NCBI RefSeq assembly: GCF_016735685.1
Contig: NZ_JAERRA010000001.1
Span: 868,001 to 932,000 of the forward strand
Origin: Piscinibacter lacus
Lineage (GTDB): Bacteria > Pseudomonadota > Gammaproteobacteria > Burkholderiales > Burkholderiaceae_C
Reading direction: 5' to 3'
Length of the DNA: 64,000 bases
A program made the position numbers and the translations under genes. The notes under the pieces are model-generated. The model saw only the letters and a list, made by a program, of their open reading frames with translations, did not search any database and had not been told where the DNA came from. This document shows positions 1 to 8,241 of the stretch, piece by piece (positions within the stretch are counted from its first letter, which is position 1; each line of letters opens with the position of its first letter).

Positions 1-246
1 AGCCGCGGGCGGCTGGGCGTGATCGCGCCGCTGGCCGGCATCCATGCCGCGGTGGTCGGGGTGATTGCGAGCCTGGCGCTGTTTTTCGCGCGGCAGGTCA
101 TCTGGCCGGCCGGCTCGGGCTTCGATGCCGTGGCGGCGGCCCTGGCTCTGCTGTACTTCGGCTTGCTGGCCCGGGGATGGATCGGCGTGCTGCCGCTGAT
201 CGCGCTGGCCGGCACCCTGGGTGCCCTGCGCAGCCTGCTGGCCTGA
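1..246 (+). CDS. chrA: Chromate transporter ChrA, C-terminal fragment (cut by window edge)
   Basis: The reading frame is open from base 1 to the TGA at 244-246, so only the last 81 residues are visible. They form two hydrophobic stretches separated by a short acidic loop. The segment 'GIHAAVVGVIASLALFFA' resembles the last helices of the CHR chromate/sulfate transporter family, which exports chromate from the cytoplasm. The true start lies outside the window. A GTG at 19 is an internal codon, not a plausible start. The family call rests on a short, hydrophobic C-terminus, so another polytopic transporter is possible. Confidence 0.6.
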   Translation, partial: SRGRLGVIAPLAGIHAAVVGVIASLALFFARQVIWPAGSGFDAVAAALALLYFGLLARGWIGVLPLIALAGTLGALRSLLA

Positions 247-261
247 GACCGGGGCGAAGGG

Positions 262-337
262 TGGTGCCGACTGTCCGAATCGAACGGACGACCTGCTGTT
301 TACAAGACAGCTGCTCTACCAACTGAGCTAAGCCGGC
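262..337 (-). tRNA. tRNA-Thr (anticodon TGT), CCA encoded
   Basis: Read on the minus strand, this is a full cloverleaf of 76 nt. The seven-base acceptor arms GCCGGCT and AGTCGGC pair, with one G-U. The D arm holds AGCTCAGTTGGTAGAGC, the anticodon loop CTTGTAA carries TGT, and the T arm is GTCCGTTCGATTCGGAC. The discriminator A is followed by an encoded CCA at 262-264. It lies on the same strand as sspA-sspB and 62 bp beyond the sspB stop, so it may be processed from that transcript or have its own promoter. Confidence 0.96.
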
Positions 338-399
338 GGCTGCCCGGATTCTAGGAGCGGGTCCGGCCCGCGGGCCGGGCCGTCAAGCCGCACATGGCC

Positions 400-942
400 T
401 CACTTGATGCGCTTGAGCGCGGGGCGGCGGGGCGCCTTGCCGCCGGCCGGAGCGGGCGGCGGCTCGGGCGTGGGCTCATCCTCGGTCGAGCTGCTCTCCG
501 GGGCCGGGGCCAGGCGCAGACCACCCTCGCTGGCCGGGCCGAAACGGCCGGCTTCACGCGGCGGCGTGGCGGCTTGCAGGCCGGGCGGCAGCCGGCCGGT
601 GACATCGTTGGGCGCGGGAAAGGCCATGCCCTGGCCGTTCTCGCGAGCATAGATGGCCACCACATGATCGACCGGCACGATGATCTCGCGCGGCACGCCA
701 CCGAAGCGCGCCTTGAAGCGGATCTCCTCGTTGCCCAGCTCCAGGCCGCTGGTCGCGTCGAAGCTGGTGTTCAGCACGATTTCCTGGTTCTTCACGAACT
801 CGGCCGGCACCTGCACCGTCGCGTCGACATGGACGGCGAGGTAGGGCGTGTAGCCGTTGTCCGTGCACCAGTCGTGCAGGGCGCGGATCAGGTAAGGGCG
901 GGTGGATTGCCCCGGGCCCTCGGGTCGCAGCGGGATGTTCAT
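400..942 (-). CDS. sspB: ClpXP protease specificity-enhancing factor SspB
   Basis: SspB is the cytoplasmic adaptor that binds the ssrA tag and delivers tagged proteins to ClpXP. The 180-residue protein starts with the family pattern 'RPYLIRALHDWCTDNGYTPY', followed by the compact SspB fold to about residue 110. A disordered Pro/Ala-rich linker follows and ends in a short basic tail (about 165-180), where the family carries its ClpX-binding module. A GGAGAG purine run precedes the ATG at 942. It lies 70 bp downstream of sspA on the same strand, the usual sspA-sspB order in Proteobacteria. Confidence 0.95.
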   Translation of the reverse strand: MNIPLRPEGPGQSTRPYLIRALHDWCTDNGYTPYLAVHVDATVQVPAEFVKNQEIVLNTSFDATSGLELGNEEIRFKARFGGVPREIIVPVDHVVAIYARENGQGMAFPAPNDVTGRLPPGLQAATPPREAGRFGPASEGGLRLAPAPESSSTEDEPTPEPPPAPAGGKAPRRPALKRIK

Positions 943-1012
943 GGGCGGGCTCTCCGTGCGGGGGTGGCGCGGGCCGCGCCCTCGCCCCGAAGGCGTGGCG
1001 CGGCAGTCCGCA

Positions 1013-1624
1013 TCACTTGCGCATGACCTTCTCGGACGGCGTCAGCGCCTCGATGTAGGCCGGGCGCGAGAAGATGCGCTCGGCGTACTTCAGCAGCGGC
1101 AGCGCATTCTTCGACAGGTCGATGCCGTAGTAGTCCAGGCGCCACAGCAGCGGCGCGATCGCCACATCGAGCATGCTGAAGTCGTCGCCCAGCATGAACT
1201 TGTTCTTCAGGAAGATGGGCGCGAGCTGGGTCAGTCGGTCGCGGATCTGGCTGCGCGCCTTCTCCAGCATCTTGTCGGTCGCCTTCACGCCCCGGCCTTC
1301 GAGCGCATTCACATGGGTGAACAGCTCCTTCTCGAAGTTGAAGAGGAAGAGCCGCACGCGGGCGCGCGCCACCGGGTCGCCGGGCATGAGCTGCGGGTGC
1401 GGGAAGCGCTCGTCGATGTACTCGTTGATGATGTGCGACTCGTACAGGATGAGGTCGCGCTCCACCAGGATGGGCACCTCGTTGTACGGGTTCATCAAGG
1501 CGATGTCTTCCGGCTTCGCGAACAGGTCGACGTCGCGGACCTCGAAGTCCATGCCCTTCTCGAACAGCACGAAGCGGCAGCGGTGCGAGTAGGGGCAGGT
1601 GGTGCCGGAATAAAGGACCATCAT
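1013..1624 (-). CDS. sspA: Stringent starvation protein A (GST-fold RNA polymerase-associated protein)
   Basis: SspA has a glutathione-S-transferase fold and in E. coli binds RNA polymerase during starvation and acid stress. The 203-residue protein has an N-terminal thioredoxin-like domain beginning 'VLYSGTTCPYSHRCRFVL' and an all-helical GST C-terminal domain from about residue 85. The ATG at 1624 was chosen because AGGAG lies 9 bases upstream and homologues start 'M(M)VLYSG'; the next codon is also ATG. A longer frame reaching 1708 has no family support. It is preceded by the terminator of the petABC operon and followed by sspB. Confidence 0.95.
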   Translation of the reverse strand: MMVLYSGTTCPYSHRCRFVLFEKGMDFEVRDVDLFAKPEDIALMNPYNEVPILVERDLILYESHIINEYIDERFPHPQLMPGDPVARARVRLFLFNFEKELFTHVNALEGRGVKATDKMLEKARSQIRDRLTQLAPIFLKNKFMLGDDFSMLDVAIAPLLWRLDYYGIDLSKNALPLLKYAERIFSRPAYIEALTPSEKVMRK

Positions 1625-1649
1625 GACGTCGGGCTCCTGTCTTTGTTCG

Positions 1650-1702
1650 TTCTGTCTCTCGGAAAACACGAAGCGGAGCAGGCGTCCGAACGCCTGCTCC
1701 GC
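1650..1702 (-). terminator. Rho-independent terminator after petC
   Basis: A perfect 13-bp inverted repeat (1673-1685 with 1690-1702) surrounds a 4-base loop. On the minus strand it is followed by TTCGTGTTTT. It lies between the petC stop (1744) and the sspA start (1624), so it most likely ends the petABC transcript and separates it from sspA-sspB. The T tract is imperfect, so some read-through is possible. Confidence 0.75.
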
Positions 1703-1743
1703 CCTCACCCGGGCCGCCTCGGCGGCCCGTTCAGATCACACGC

Positions 1744-2511
1744 TTACTTCACTTCTTTCCAGTAGGCGGCATTCAGTCGCCAGGCGATGACCATGAAGAC
1801 CGCCAGGAACAGCAGCACCCACACGCCCAGTCGGACCCGCTGCTGGGCCACCGGCTCGCCCATCCAGGTCATGTAGGCGACCAGGTCGGCCACAGCGTCA
1901 TCGTAGGCCTGCGGGCCCAGCTTGCCGGGGCTCAATTGCTCGTAGCCGGCGAAGACCGTGTGCTTCACGGCCGGATCATGGTCGTCCGCGACTTCCTTGT
2001 ACACCGCGGCGCGCTGGCCTTGCAGCTCCCACAGCACATGCGGCATGCCCACGCCGGGGTAGGCGAGGTTGTTCCAGCCGGTCGCCTTGCTGTCGTCGCG
2101 GAAGTAGGTGCGCAGGTAGGTGTAGAGGTAGTCGGCGCCGGTGCCGTTCTTGCCGGAACGCGAGCGGGCGATCACCGTCAGGTCGGGCGGCAGGCCACCG
2201 AACCAGTCCTTGGCGTCCTTCGCATCCAGGGCCACCTTCATGGTCTCGCCGATCTTGTCGGTGTTGAACATGAGGTTGGCCTTGATCTGCGCATCGCTCA
2301 GGCCCAGGTCGCGCAGCCGGGTGTAGCGCATGAAGGCCGCGGCGTGGCAGTTCAGGCAGTAGTTGGTGAAGAGCTTGGCGCCGTGCTGCAGGGCGGCCAG
2401 GTCGGTCAGCTTCTTCTCGGGGAAGGTGTCCCAGGCGATGCCTTCCGAGGCGGCGCGCGCGCCGCCCACGGTGGCCATCAGCGCCAGGAAGAGGGCAAGG
2501 AGCTTCTTCAT
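1744..2511 (-). CDS. petC: Ubiquinol-cytochrome c reductase, cytochrome c1
   Basis: Cytochrome c1 of the bc1 complex takes electrons from the Rieske protein and passes them to soluble cytochrome c on the periplasmic side of the inner membrane. The 255-residue protein has an N-terminal signal peptide ending near 'GGARA', the covalent heme-binding site CLNCH at 52-56, and the likely axial methionine M156 in 'YPGVGMPHVLWELQG'. One C-terminal transmembrane helix (about 228-246) anchors it. The ATG at 2511 follows the petB stop by 29 bp with only a weak ribosome site. It is the last gene of petA-petB-petC. Confidence 0.97.
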   Translation of the reverse strand: MKKLLALFLALMATVGGARAASEGIAWDTFPEKKLTDLAALQHGAKLFTNYCLNCHAAAFMRYTRLRDLGLSDAQIKANLMFNTDKIGETMKVALDAKDAKDWFGGLPPDLTVIARSRSGKNGTGADYLYTYLRTYFRDDSKATGWNNLAYPGVGMPHVLWELQGQRAAVYKEVADDHDPAVKHTVFAGYEQLSPGKLGPQAYDDAVADLVAYMTWMGEPVAQQRVRLGVWVLLFLAVFMVIAWRLNAAYWKEVK

Positions 2512-2540
2512 GATGGAGGGTTTTCTCTCGGCGGAAGGCT

Positions 2541-3941
2541 TCAGTGCGCGGCGAAGACCACGCGGTCGGGCACCGGCTTGAAGTTGCCCAGGCGCGTCCA
2601 CCAGGGCATCAGCAGGAAGAAGCCGAAGTACACCAGGGTGCCGATCTGCGAGAGCAGCTCGCCCATGGGCGAGGGCGCCTGGATGCCAAGGTAGCCGAGG
2701 ATGACGAAGAAGACCACGAAGATGCCGTAGAGCGCCTTGTGCCAGTCCGGACGGTAGCGGATCGAGCGCACCGGGCTGCGGTCCAGCCAGGGCAGGAAGA
2801 ACAGGATGACGACCGCGCCACCCATCACAACCACGCCCCAGAACTTGGCTTCGAAGGTCTTCAGCAGGGCCACGCCGACCAGCGCGCCGATCACCAGCAT
2901 CAGCTTGCCCTTGGACGAGTAGCCGCCCTTGAGCAGGCTCAGCACCACGCTCAGGCCGATGATCACGCACAGCACGTCGATCATCGGATCGGTCGTCGCG
3001 CGCAGCATCGAGTAATAGGGCGTGAAGTACCAGACCGGGGCGATGTGCGCCGGGGTCTTGAGCGGGTCGGCCGGGATGAAGTTGTTGAACTCCAGGAAGT
3101 AGCCGCCGAACTCGGGCGCGAAGAACACGATGGCCGTGAAGATCATCAGGAAGCCCGAGACCCCCAGGATGTCGTGCACCGTGTAGTAGGGATGGAAGGG
3201 GATGCCGTCCAGGGGTTTGCCCGTCGCATCCTTGTGCGCCTTGATGTCGACGCCGTCCGGGTTGTTCGAGCCGACTTCGTGCAGCGCGATGATGTGCGCC
3301 ACCACCAGGCCCAGCAGCACCAGCGGCACGGCGATGACGTGGAAGCTGAAGAAGCGGTTCAGGGTGGCGTCGCTCACCACATAGTCGCCGCGGATCAGCA
3401 GGGCCAGGTCGGGGCCGACGAAGGGCACGGCCGCGAACAGGTTCACGATCACCTGCGCACCCCAGTAGGACATCTGGCCCCAGGGCAGCAGGTAGCCCAT
3501 GAAGGCCTCGGCCATCAGGCACAGGAAGATTGCGCAGCCGAAGATCCAGACCAGCTCGCGCGGTTGGCGGTAGCTGCCGTAGATCAGCCCGCGGAACATG
3601 TGCAGGTAGACCACCACGAAGAAGGCCGAGGCTCCGGTCGAGTGCATGTAGCGCACCAGCCAGCCCCAGGGCACGTCGCGCATGATGTATTCGACCGAGG
3701 CGAAGGCCAGGGCCGCATCCGGCTTGTAGTGCATCACCAAGAAGATGCCGGTGACGATCTGGATCACCAGCACCAGCAGCGCCAGCGAGCCGAAGAAGTA
3801 CCAGAAATTGAAGTTCTTCGGCGCGTAGTACTCGGAGAGGTGCTCCTTGTACATCTTGGTCGCCGGGAAGCGGTTGTCCACCCAGTTCATCAGCTTCTGG
3901 GCGGCCGGCGCGTTCGCCGGGACGGTCTTGAATTCAGCCAT
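2541..3941 (-). CDS. petB: Ubiquinol-cytochrome c reductase, cytochrome b
   Basis: Cytochrome b is the membrane core of the bc1 complex and holds both b hemes and the Qo and Qi sites. The protein is 466 residues long and highly hydrophobic. Candidate heme ligands are H100/H114 and H201/H216, 15 residues apart in the second pair. The Qo motif is PVWY ('APVWYFTPYY'), not the PEWY of alphaproteobacteria and mitochondria; PVWY is known from beta- and gammaproteobacteria. The protein is longer than minimal cytochromes b because of extra C-terminal helices. GAGG lies 5 bases before the ATG at 3941. It sits between petA and petC. Confidence 0.97.
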   Translation of the reverse strand: MAEFKTVPANAPAAQKLMNWVDNRFPATKMYKEHLSEYYAPKNFNFWYFFGSLALLVLVIQIVTGIFLVMHYKPDAALAFASVEYIMRDVPWGWLVRYMHSTGASAFFVVVYLHMFRGLIYGSYRQPRELVWIFGCAIFLCLMAEAFMGYLLPWGQMSYWGAQVIVNLFAAVPFVGPDLALLIRGDYVVSDATLNRFFSFHVIAVPLVLLGLVVAHIIALHEVGSNNPDGVDIKAHKDATGKPLDGIPFHPYYTVHDILGVSGFLMIFTAIVFFAPEFGGYFLEFNNFIPADPLKTPAHIAPVWYFTPYYSMLRATTDPMIDVLCVIIGLSVVLSLLKGGYSSKGKLMLVIGALVGVALLKTFEAKFWGVVVMGGAVVILFFLPWLDRSPVRSIRYRPDWHKALYGIFVVFFVILGYLGIQAPSPMGELLSQIGTLVYFGFFLLMPWWTRLGNFKPVPDRVVFAAH

Positions 3942-3963
3942 GGTTGCCTCGTGATACTCGCGT

Positions 3964-4566
3964 TCAGGCCTTCTTGGCTTCACCGATCCGCAGGACGGTG
4001 TCGCTGACGAAAGTGTAGGGAGGCACTTCGAGGTTGTCCGGCGCAGGCTTGTTCTTGTAGACCCGGCCGGCCAGGTCGAAGGTCGAGCCGTGGCAGGGGC
4101 AGAGGAAGCCGCCGGCCCAGTCGGCCGGCAGCGAGGGCTGGGCGCCGGGGGTGAAGCGGTCCACCGGCGAGCAACCCAGGTGCGAGCAGATGCCGACCGC
4201 GACGAAGACCTCGGGCTTGATCGAGCGCCAGGTGTTGCGGGTCTCCTCCATGGGCGTGACCTCGGCGGCCTTGCGCTCGGAGTTCGGGTCGGCGACCAGG
4301 GCCTCGGTGGCCTTGAGCGACTCAAGCTGCTCGGGCGTGCGGCGGATGATCCACACCGGCTTGCCGCGCCATTCCACGGTCAGCTTCTCGCCCGGTTTCA
4401 GGGCCGAGATGTCGACTTCGATGGGGGCGCCGGCGGCGCGGGCGCGCTCCGACGGTTGCAGGGTGCTGACGAAGGGCACCGCGACCGCAGCCCCGCCGGC
4501 CACGCCGGCACAGGTGGATGCGATCAACCAGGTGCGCTTGCCCTGATCGACGGTCTGATCACTCAT
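3964..4566 (-). CDS. petA: Ubiquinol-cytochrome c reductase, Rieske iron-sulfur subunit
   Basis: This is the Rieske [2Fe-2S] protein of the bc1 complex. The 200-residue sequence has one N-terminal transmembrane helix (about 13-33) preceded by a Lys-Arg pair. The cluster-binding boxes are CSHLGC (127-132) and CPCHGS (156-161): C127, H129, C156 and H159 bind the cluster, and C132-C158 would form the stabilising disulfide. The ATG at 4566 (MSDQ) is preferred over an upstream ATG because GAGGATCC lies just before it and homologues begin there. It is the first gene of petABC, whose stop is 22 bp before petB. Confidence 0.97.
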   Translation of the reverse strand: MSDQTVDQGKRTWLIASTCAGVAGGAAVAVPFVSTLQPSERARAAGAPIEVDISALKPGEKLTVEWRGKPVWIIRRTPEQLESLKATEALVADPNSERKAAEVTPMEETRNTWRSIKPEVFVAVGICSHLGCSPVDRFTPGAQPSLPADWAGGFLCPCHGSTFDLAGRVYKNKPAPDNLEVPPYTFVSDTVLRIGEAKKA

Positions 4567-4618
4567 GAGGATCCTCGGCAAAAACGTTGGCAAGGCGGGA
4601 CATTGGGGTCAACCCGAA

Positions 4619-4624
4619 ATTCTA
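4619..4624 (-). promoter_or_regulatory. Possible -10 element for petABC
   Basis: The minus strand reads TAGAAT about 50 bases upstream of the petA ATG, in the 205-bp divergent space between petA and mscL. No convincing -35 box is found at 16-18 bp, so this is only a candidate start region for the bc1 operon. Confidence 0.35.
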
Positions 4625-4701
4625 GACCAGCCACACCGCCGCGCCCCGGATGTCCGAGGTTGCCGCTTGCCCGCCCTGGGGCATCGGCCGCGGCGGCTTG
4701 C

Positions 4702-4729
4702 TTGACGCGTCCCGGCGCTGCGGAATACT
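4702..4729 (+). promoter_or_regulatory. Putative sigma-70 promoter of mscL
   Basis: A TTGACG box at 4702-4707 is followed after 16 bp by AATACT at 4724-4729 (five and four matches to the consensus). Initiation near 4736 would leave a leader of about 36 nt before the mscL ATG at 4772, with GGAGG inside it. Confidence 0.5.
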
Positions 4730-4771
4730 CGCGCCGCCGGGGCCGTCCCGGCGACGGGCCGGAGGATGGGC

Positions 4772-5197
4772 ATGGGCGTTGTCGACGAGTTCAAGCAGTT
4801 CGCGATCAAGGGCAATGTGATCGACCTTGCCGTGGGCGTGATCATCGGCGGCGCCTTCGGCAAGATCGTCGACTCGATGGTGGGCGACATCATCATGCCC
4901 CTGGTCAGCCAGCTCTTCGGCGGCCTCGACTTCAGCAGCTACTACCTTGCGCTGGCCGGCCAAGCGCCCGGCCTGCCGCTGGCCGAGGCGCGCAAGGCGG
5001 GGGCGGTCTTCGCCTATGGCAACTTCATCACCGTCTCGCTGAACTTCCTGATCCTGGCTTTCGTGATTTTCATGATGGTCAAGCAGATCAACCGCCTGAA
5101 GGCCAGCGAGCCGCCGCCCCCGCCGGCCGAGCCGGCGCCGCCGCCCGAGGACATCGCCCTGTTGCGCGAGATCCGCGACGCGCTGAGCCGGCGCTGA
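4772..5197 (+). CDS. mscL: Large-conductance mechanosensitive channel
   Basis: MscL is a homopentameric inner-membrane emergency valve that opens under hypo-osmotic tension. The protein is 141 residues long. It begins '[35 protein letters not shown]', the conserved N-terminal helix and TM1, and TM2 lies at about 85-105 ('[14 protein letters not shown]'). A proline-rich linker then leads to the short amphipathic C-terminal bundle helix. The ATG at 4772 is chosen over the one at 4766 because GGAGG (4761-4765) is then 6 bases upstream. It is divergent from petABC. Confidence 0.95.
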   Translation: MGVVDEFKQFAIKGNVIDLAVGVIIGGAFGKIVDSMVGDIIMPLVSQLFGGLDFSSYYLALAGQAPGLPLAEARKAGAVFAYGNFITVSLNFLILAFVIFMMVKQINRLKASEPPPPPAEPAPPPEDIALLREIRDALSRR

Positions 5198-5221
5198 ATC
5201 CGCGCCGCCTTGGGCCGTGGC

Positions 5222-6271
5222 TCAGGCCCCGGCCAGGCGGCGGGCCATTCGCGCGGCGGCGATCAGGCTGGCCGGGTCGGCGCAGCCAAGGCCGGCCTTG
5301 TCGAAGGCGGTGCCATGGTCCGGGCTGGTCCGCACGAAGGGCAGGCCCAGGGTCACGTTCACGCCCTGCTCGACGCCGAGGTACTTCACCGGGATCAGGC
5401 CCTGGTCGTGGTACTGGGCGATCACCAGGTCGAATTCGCCGGCCCGGGCCCGCATGAAGACGGTGTCCGGCGCGAAGGGGCCCTGGGCATCGATGCCCTC
5501 GGCCCGCGCGGCGGCCACGGCCGGCGCGATGTGGCGGATCTCCTCGTCGCCGAACAGGCCGCCCTCGCCGGCATGCGGGTTCAGGCCGGCCACCGCGATG
5601 CGCGGCCGCGGCTGGCCCCAGCCGGCCGCCGCGGCATGGGCGATGCGGATCGTCGCCAGCACGTTCTCCGCCGTGACCTGTTCGATCGCCTGGCGCAGCG
5701 CGACATGGATGCTGACCAGCACGGTCTTCAGCTCCTCGTTGGCCAGCATCATCCGCACCGGCGGCAGCGCCTCGCCCGGCCGGCCGCCCTCGGCTTGCAG
5801 CAACTCGGTGTGGCCGGGGTAGGGCTCGCCGGCCGCGGCCAGGGCTTCCTTGTGGATGGGAGCGGTCACCAGGGCGGCGGCCTGCCCGGCGCGCACCTGG
5901 GCGATGCCGGCGCGGATGCAGGCCGCAGCCGCCCGGCCGGCGTCGGCCGCGATGCGGCCGGGCGGCTGCGCGGCCAGGCCCGCCGGCAGGCCCGGCACCG
6001 GCCAGACCGGCAGCACGCCGGGCGGCAGGTCCAGGGCATCGGCCGGCTCGCCGATCAGCGCGACGGGCAGCGGCAGCACGGCGGCATGGGTGGCCGGGTC
6101 GCGGGCGTTGTCGGCCGCGGCCACCCAGGCGGCGGCGCGGCGCATCACCGCCGCATCGCCCAGCACATAGCCGCCGGGCACATCGCCTTGCGCAAAGGCG
6201 CGCACCAGGATCTCGGGCCCGATGCCGTTCGGGTCGCCCATCGTCAGGGCCAGGGGGAGCGGGGCGGGCAT
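5222..6271 (-). CDS. pdxA: 4-hydroxythreonine-4-phosphate dehydrogenase
   Basis: PdxA oxidises 4-phosphohydroxy-L-threonine with NAD in the DXP-dependent pathway to pyridoxal phosphate. The 349-residue length is typical. The start 'PLALTMGDPNGIGPEI' is the family signature. Three conserved histidines expected to bind the divalent metal lie in 'APIHKEAL', 'SIHVALRQAI' and 'AQYHDQGLIPVK'. It is 7 bp downstream of the NIF3-family gene on the same strand, so the two are probably co-transcribed. Confidence 0.95.
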   Translation of the reverse strand: MPAPLPLALTMGDPNGIGPEILVRAFAQGDVPGGYVLGDAAVMRRAAAWVAAADNARDPATHAAVLPLPVALIGEPADALDLPPGVLPVWPVPGLPAGLAAQPPGRIAADAGRAAAACIRAGIAQVRAGQAAALVTAPIHKEALAAAGEPYPGHTELLQAEGGRPGEALPPVRMMLANEELKTVLVSIHVALRQAIEQVTAENVLATIRIAHAAAAGWGQPRPRIAVAGLNPHAGEGGLFGDEEIRHIAPAVAAARAEGIDAQGPFAPDTVFMRARAGEFDLVIAQYHDQGLIPVKYLGVEQGVNVTLGLPFVRTSPDHGTAFDKAGLGCADPASLIAAARMARRLAGA

Positions 6272-6278
6272 GCGGGGC

Positions 6279-7031
6279 TCAGGCCGGGTTGTCGATGTCG
6301 ATGAAGCGGTGGCTCAGGCCGAATTGCGCGGCCAGGTGCTCGCCCAGGGCCGGCGCGCCGTAGCGCTCTGTCGCATGGTGGCCGGCGGCCAGGAAGGCCA
6401 CGCCGGTCTCGCGCGCCAGATGGGCCTGGGGCTCGGAGATCTCGCCGGTCAGGAAGGCGTCCGCGCCGGCCGCGATCGCAGCCTCGAACCAGCCCTGCGC
6501 CCCGCCGGTGCACCAGGCGATGCGCGCCAGCGGCCGACCATCGCCGGTCACGACGGTGGCAGGGCGGCCCAGCGCGGCCTCAATCCGCTGCACCAGCTCG
6601 GCCAAGGGCAGGGGCTGGGCCGGCTCGGCCAGGGCGCCGAGCTGCTGCTCGCCAAAGCGACGGGCCACTGCCAGGCCCAGGCGCTGGCCGAGCTGGGCGT
6701 TGTTGCCTAGCTCGGGGTGGGCATCCAGCGGCAGGTGGTAGGCGAACAGGTTCAGGTCGGCCGCGATCAGCCGGGCCACCCGGGCCTTGAGCCAGCCGGT
6801 CAGCCGGCCGTCCTGGCCGCGCCAGAACAGGCCGTGATGGACCAGCAGCGCATCGGCGCCGTCGGCGATCGCGGCTTCGATGAAGGCCAGGCTGGCGGTC
6901 ACGCCGCTCACGAGGTGGCGGATCTCCGCCCGGCCCTCGACCTGCAAACCGTTCGGCCCATAATCCTTGAACCGATCCATCTCCAGCAGGCGGCCTGCAT
7001 AAGCCTCCAGCGCCCCACGCGTCGTCGTCAT
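6279..7031 (-). CDS. NIF3-like dinuclear metal-centre protein (GTP cyclohydrolase I type 2 family)
   Basis: This is a 250-residue member of the NIF3/YbgI family, hexameric proteins with a dinuclear metal site whose exact role is unsettled. The conserved blocks are 'YGPNGLQVEG' near the N-terminus, 'LVHHGLFW' (two metal-binding histidines) and 'AAGHHATERYG' near the C-terminus, as in YbgI. The ATG at 7031 (MTTTRG) was chosen from family length; an ATG at 7052 in frame would add 7 residues and overlap the htrA start. It is divergent from htrA with only 19 bp between start codons. Confidence 0.9.
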   Translation of the reverse strand: MTTTRGALEAYAGRLLEMDRFKDYGPNGLQVEGRAEIRHLVSGVTASLAFIEAAIADGADALLVHHGLFWRGQDGRLTGWLKARVARLIAADLNLFAYHLPLDAHPELGNNAQLGQRLGLAVARRFGEQQLGALAEPAQPLPLAELVQRIEAALGRPATVVTGDGRPLARIAWCTGGAQGWFEAAIAAGADAFLTGEISEPQAHLARETGVAFLAAGHHATERYGAPALGEHLAAQFGLSHRFIDIDNPA

Positions 7032-7050
7032 CGGCTGCCCTGCTTCCTTC

Positions 7051-8217
7051 ATGCGCAAAACCTGGCTGATATTTTCGCAGGCGGTCACGGTCGCCCTGGC
7101 CCTGCTCTTCGTCGTCGCCACCCTCAAGCCGGAATGGCTGGACCGCCGGCCCCTGGCCACCGTGGTGCCGGTGATGCCTGCGCCCTCGGGCAGCCCGGCG
7201 CCGGTGATGATCAGCCAGGTGCCCGGCACCGCCGGCCTGGGCTTTGCGCCGGCTGCCAAGAAGGCCGCGCCTGCGGTGGTCAGCGTCGTCACCAGCAAGG
7301 CCGTGCAGCGCGGCCCGCAGTCGGTCGACCCCTGGTTCCGCTTCTTCTTCGGCGACCGTGGCGAGCCGCAGCCGCAGGGCGGCGTCGGCTCGGGCGTGAT
7401 CGTCAGTGCCGACGGCTATGTGCTGACCAACAACCACGTGATCGACGGCGTCGACGAGATCGAGGTCATCGTCTCCGACGGCCGGCGCACCGCCGCGCGA
7501 GTGATCGGCAACGATCCCGAGACCGATCTGGCCGTGCTGAAGATCGAGATCGACAAGCTGCCCACCATCACCTTCGGCGCCTCCGACGCGCTGCAAGTGG
7601 GCGATGCGGTGCTGGCCATCGGCAACCCCTTCGGCGTGGGGCAGACGGTGACCTCGGGCATCGTCAGCGCGCTGGGCCGCAGCCAGCTCGGCATCAACAC
7701 CTTCGAGAACTTCATCCAGACCGATGCGGCCATCAACCCCGGCAATTCCGGTGGCGCGCTGGTCGATGCCAACGGTCATCTGATGGGCATCAACACCGCC
7801 ATCTACTCGCGCTCGGGCGGCAGCCTGGGCATCGGCTTTGCCATTCCCTCGGCCACCGCCCGGCAGGTGATGGACGGCTTGATCCGCGACGGCACCGTGG
7901 TGCGTGGCTGGATCGGCGTCGAGCCACGCGACCTCAGCCCCGAGATCGTCGAGACCTTCAAGCTGCCGATCCGCGACGGCGTGCTGATCACCGGCGTGCT
8001 GCAGGGCGGCCCGGCAAGCAGCGCCGGCCTGCGCCCCGGCGACGTCGTCACCCGCGTGGCCGAACAGCCGGTGGCCAACACCGCGCAACTGCTCAATGCG
8101 GTGGCTGCGCTCAAGCCCGGCAGCCGCGCGCCGCTGCAAGTGCAGCGCGGCGACGAGGCCATCGTGCTGAGCGTGGTGGTGGCCCAGCGGCCCAAGCCGC
8201 CGTCCCGCCCGCGCTGA
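7051..8217 (+). CDS. Trypsin-like S1C serine protease, HtrA/DegS type with one PDZ domain
   Basis: This is a 388-residue periplasmic protease anchored by an N-terminal membrane helix (about 7-24). It likely acts in envelope protein quality control or stress sensing. The catalytic triad is visible: H129 in 'NNHVIDG', D159 in 'NDPETDLAVLKI' and S233 in 'GNSGGAL'. A single PDZ domain follows (about 290-375, 'GVLITGVLQGGPASSAGLRPGD'). One membrane anchor and one PDZ domain match DegS-like rather than DegP-like architecture. A proline-rich tail ends the protein. Confidence 0.93.
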   Translation: MRKTWLIFSQAVTVALALLFVVATLKPEWLDRRPLATVVPVMPAPSGSPAPVMISQVPGTAGLGFAPAAKKAAPAVVSVVTSKAVQRGPQSVDPWFRFFFGDRGEPQPQGGVGSGVIVSADGYVLTNNHVIDGVDEIEVIVSDGRRTAARVIGNDPETDLAVLKIEIDKLPTITFGASDALQVGDAVLAIGNPFGVGQTVTSGIVSALGRSQLGINTFENFIQTDAAINPGNSGGALVDANGHLMGINTAIYSRSGGSLGIGFAIPSATARQVMDGLIRDGTVVRGWIGVEPRDLSPEIVETFKLPIRDGVLITGVLQGGPASSAGLRPGDVVTRVAEQPVANTAQLLNAVAALKPGSRAPLQVQRGDEAIVLSVVVAQRPKPPSRPR

Positions 8218-8241
8218 GCGCGCTGCGCGCCGACCGGGCGC

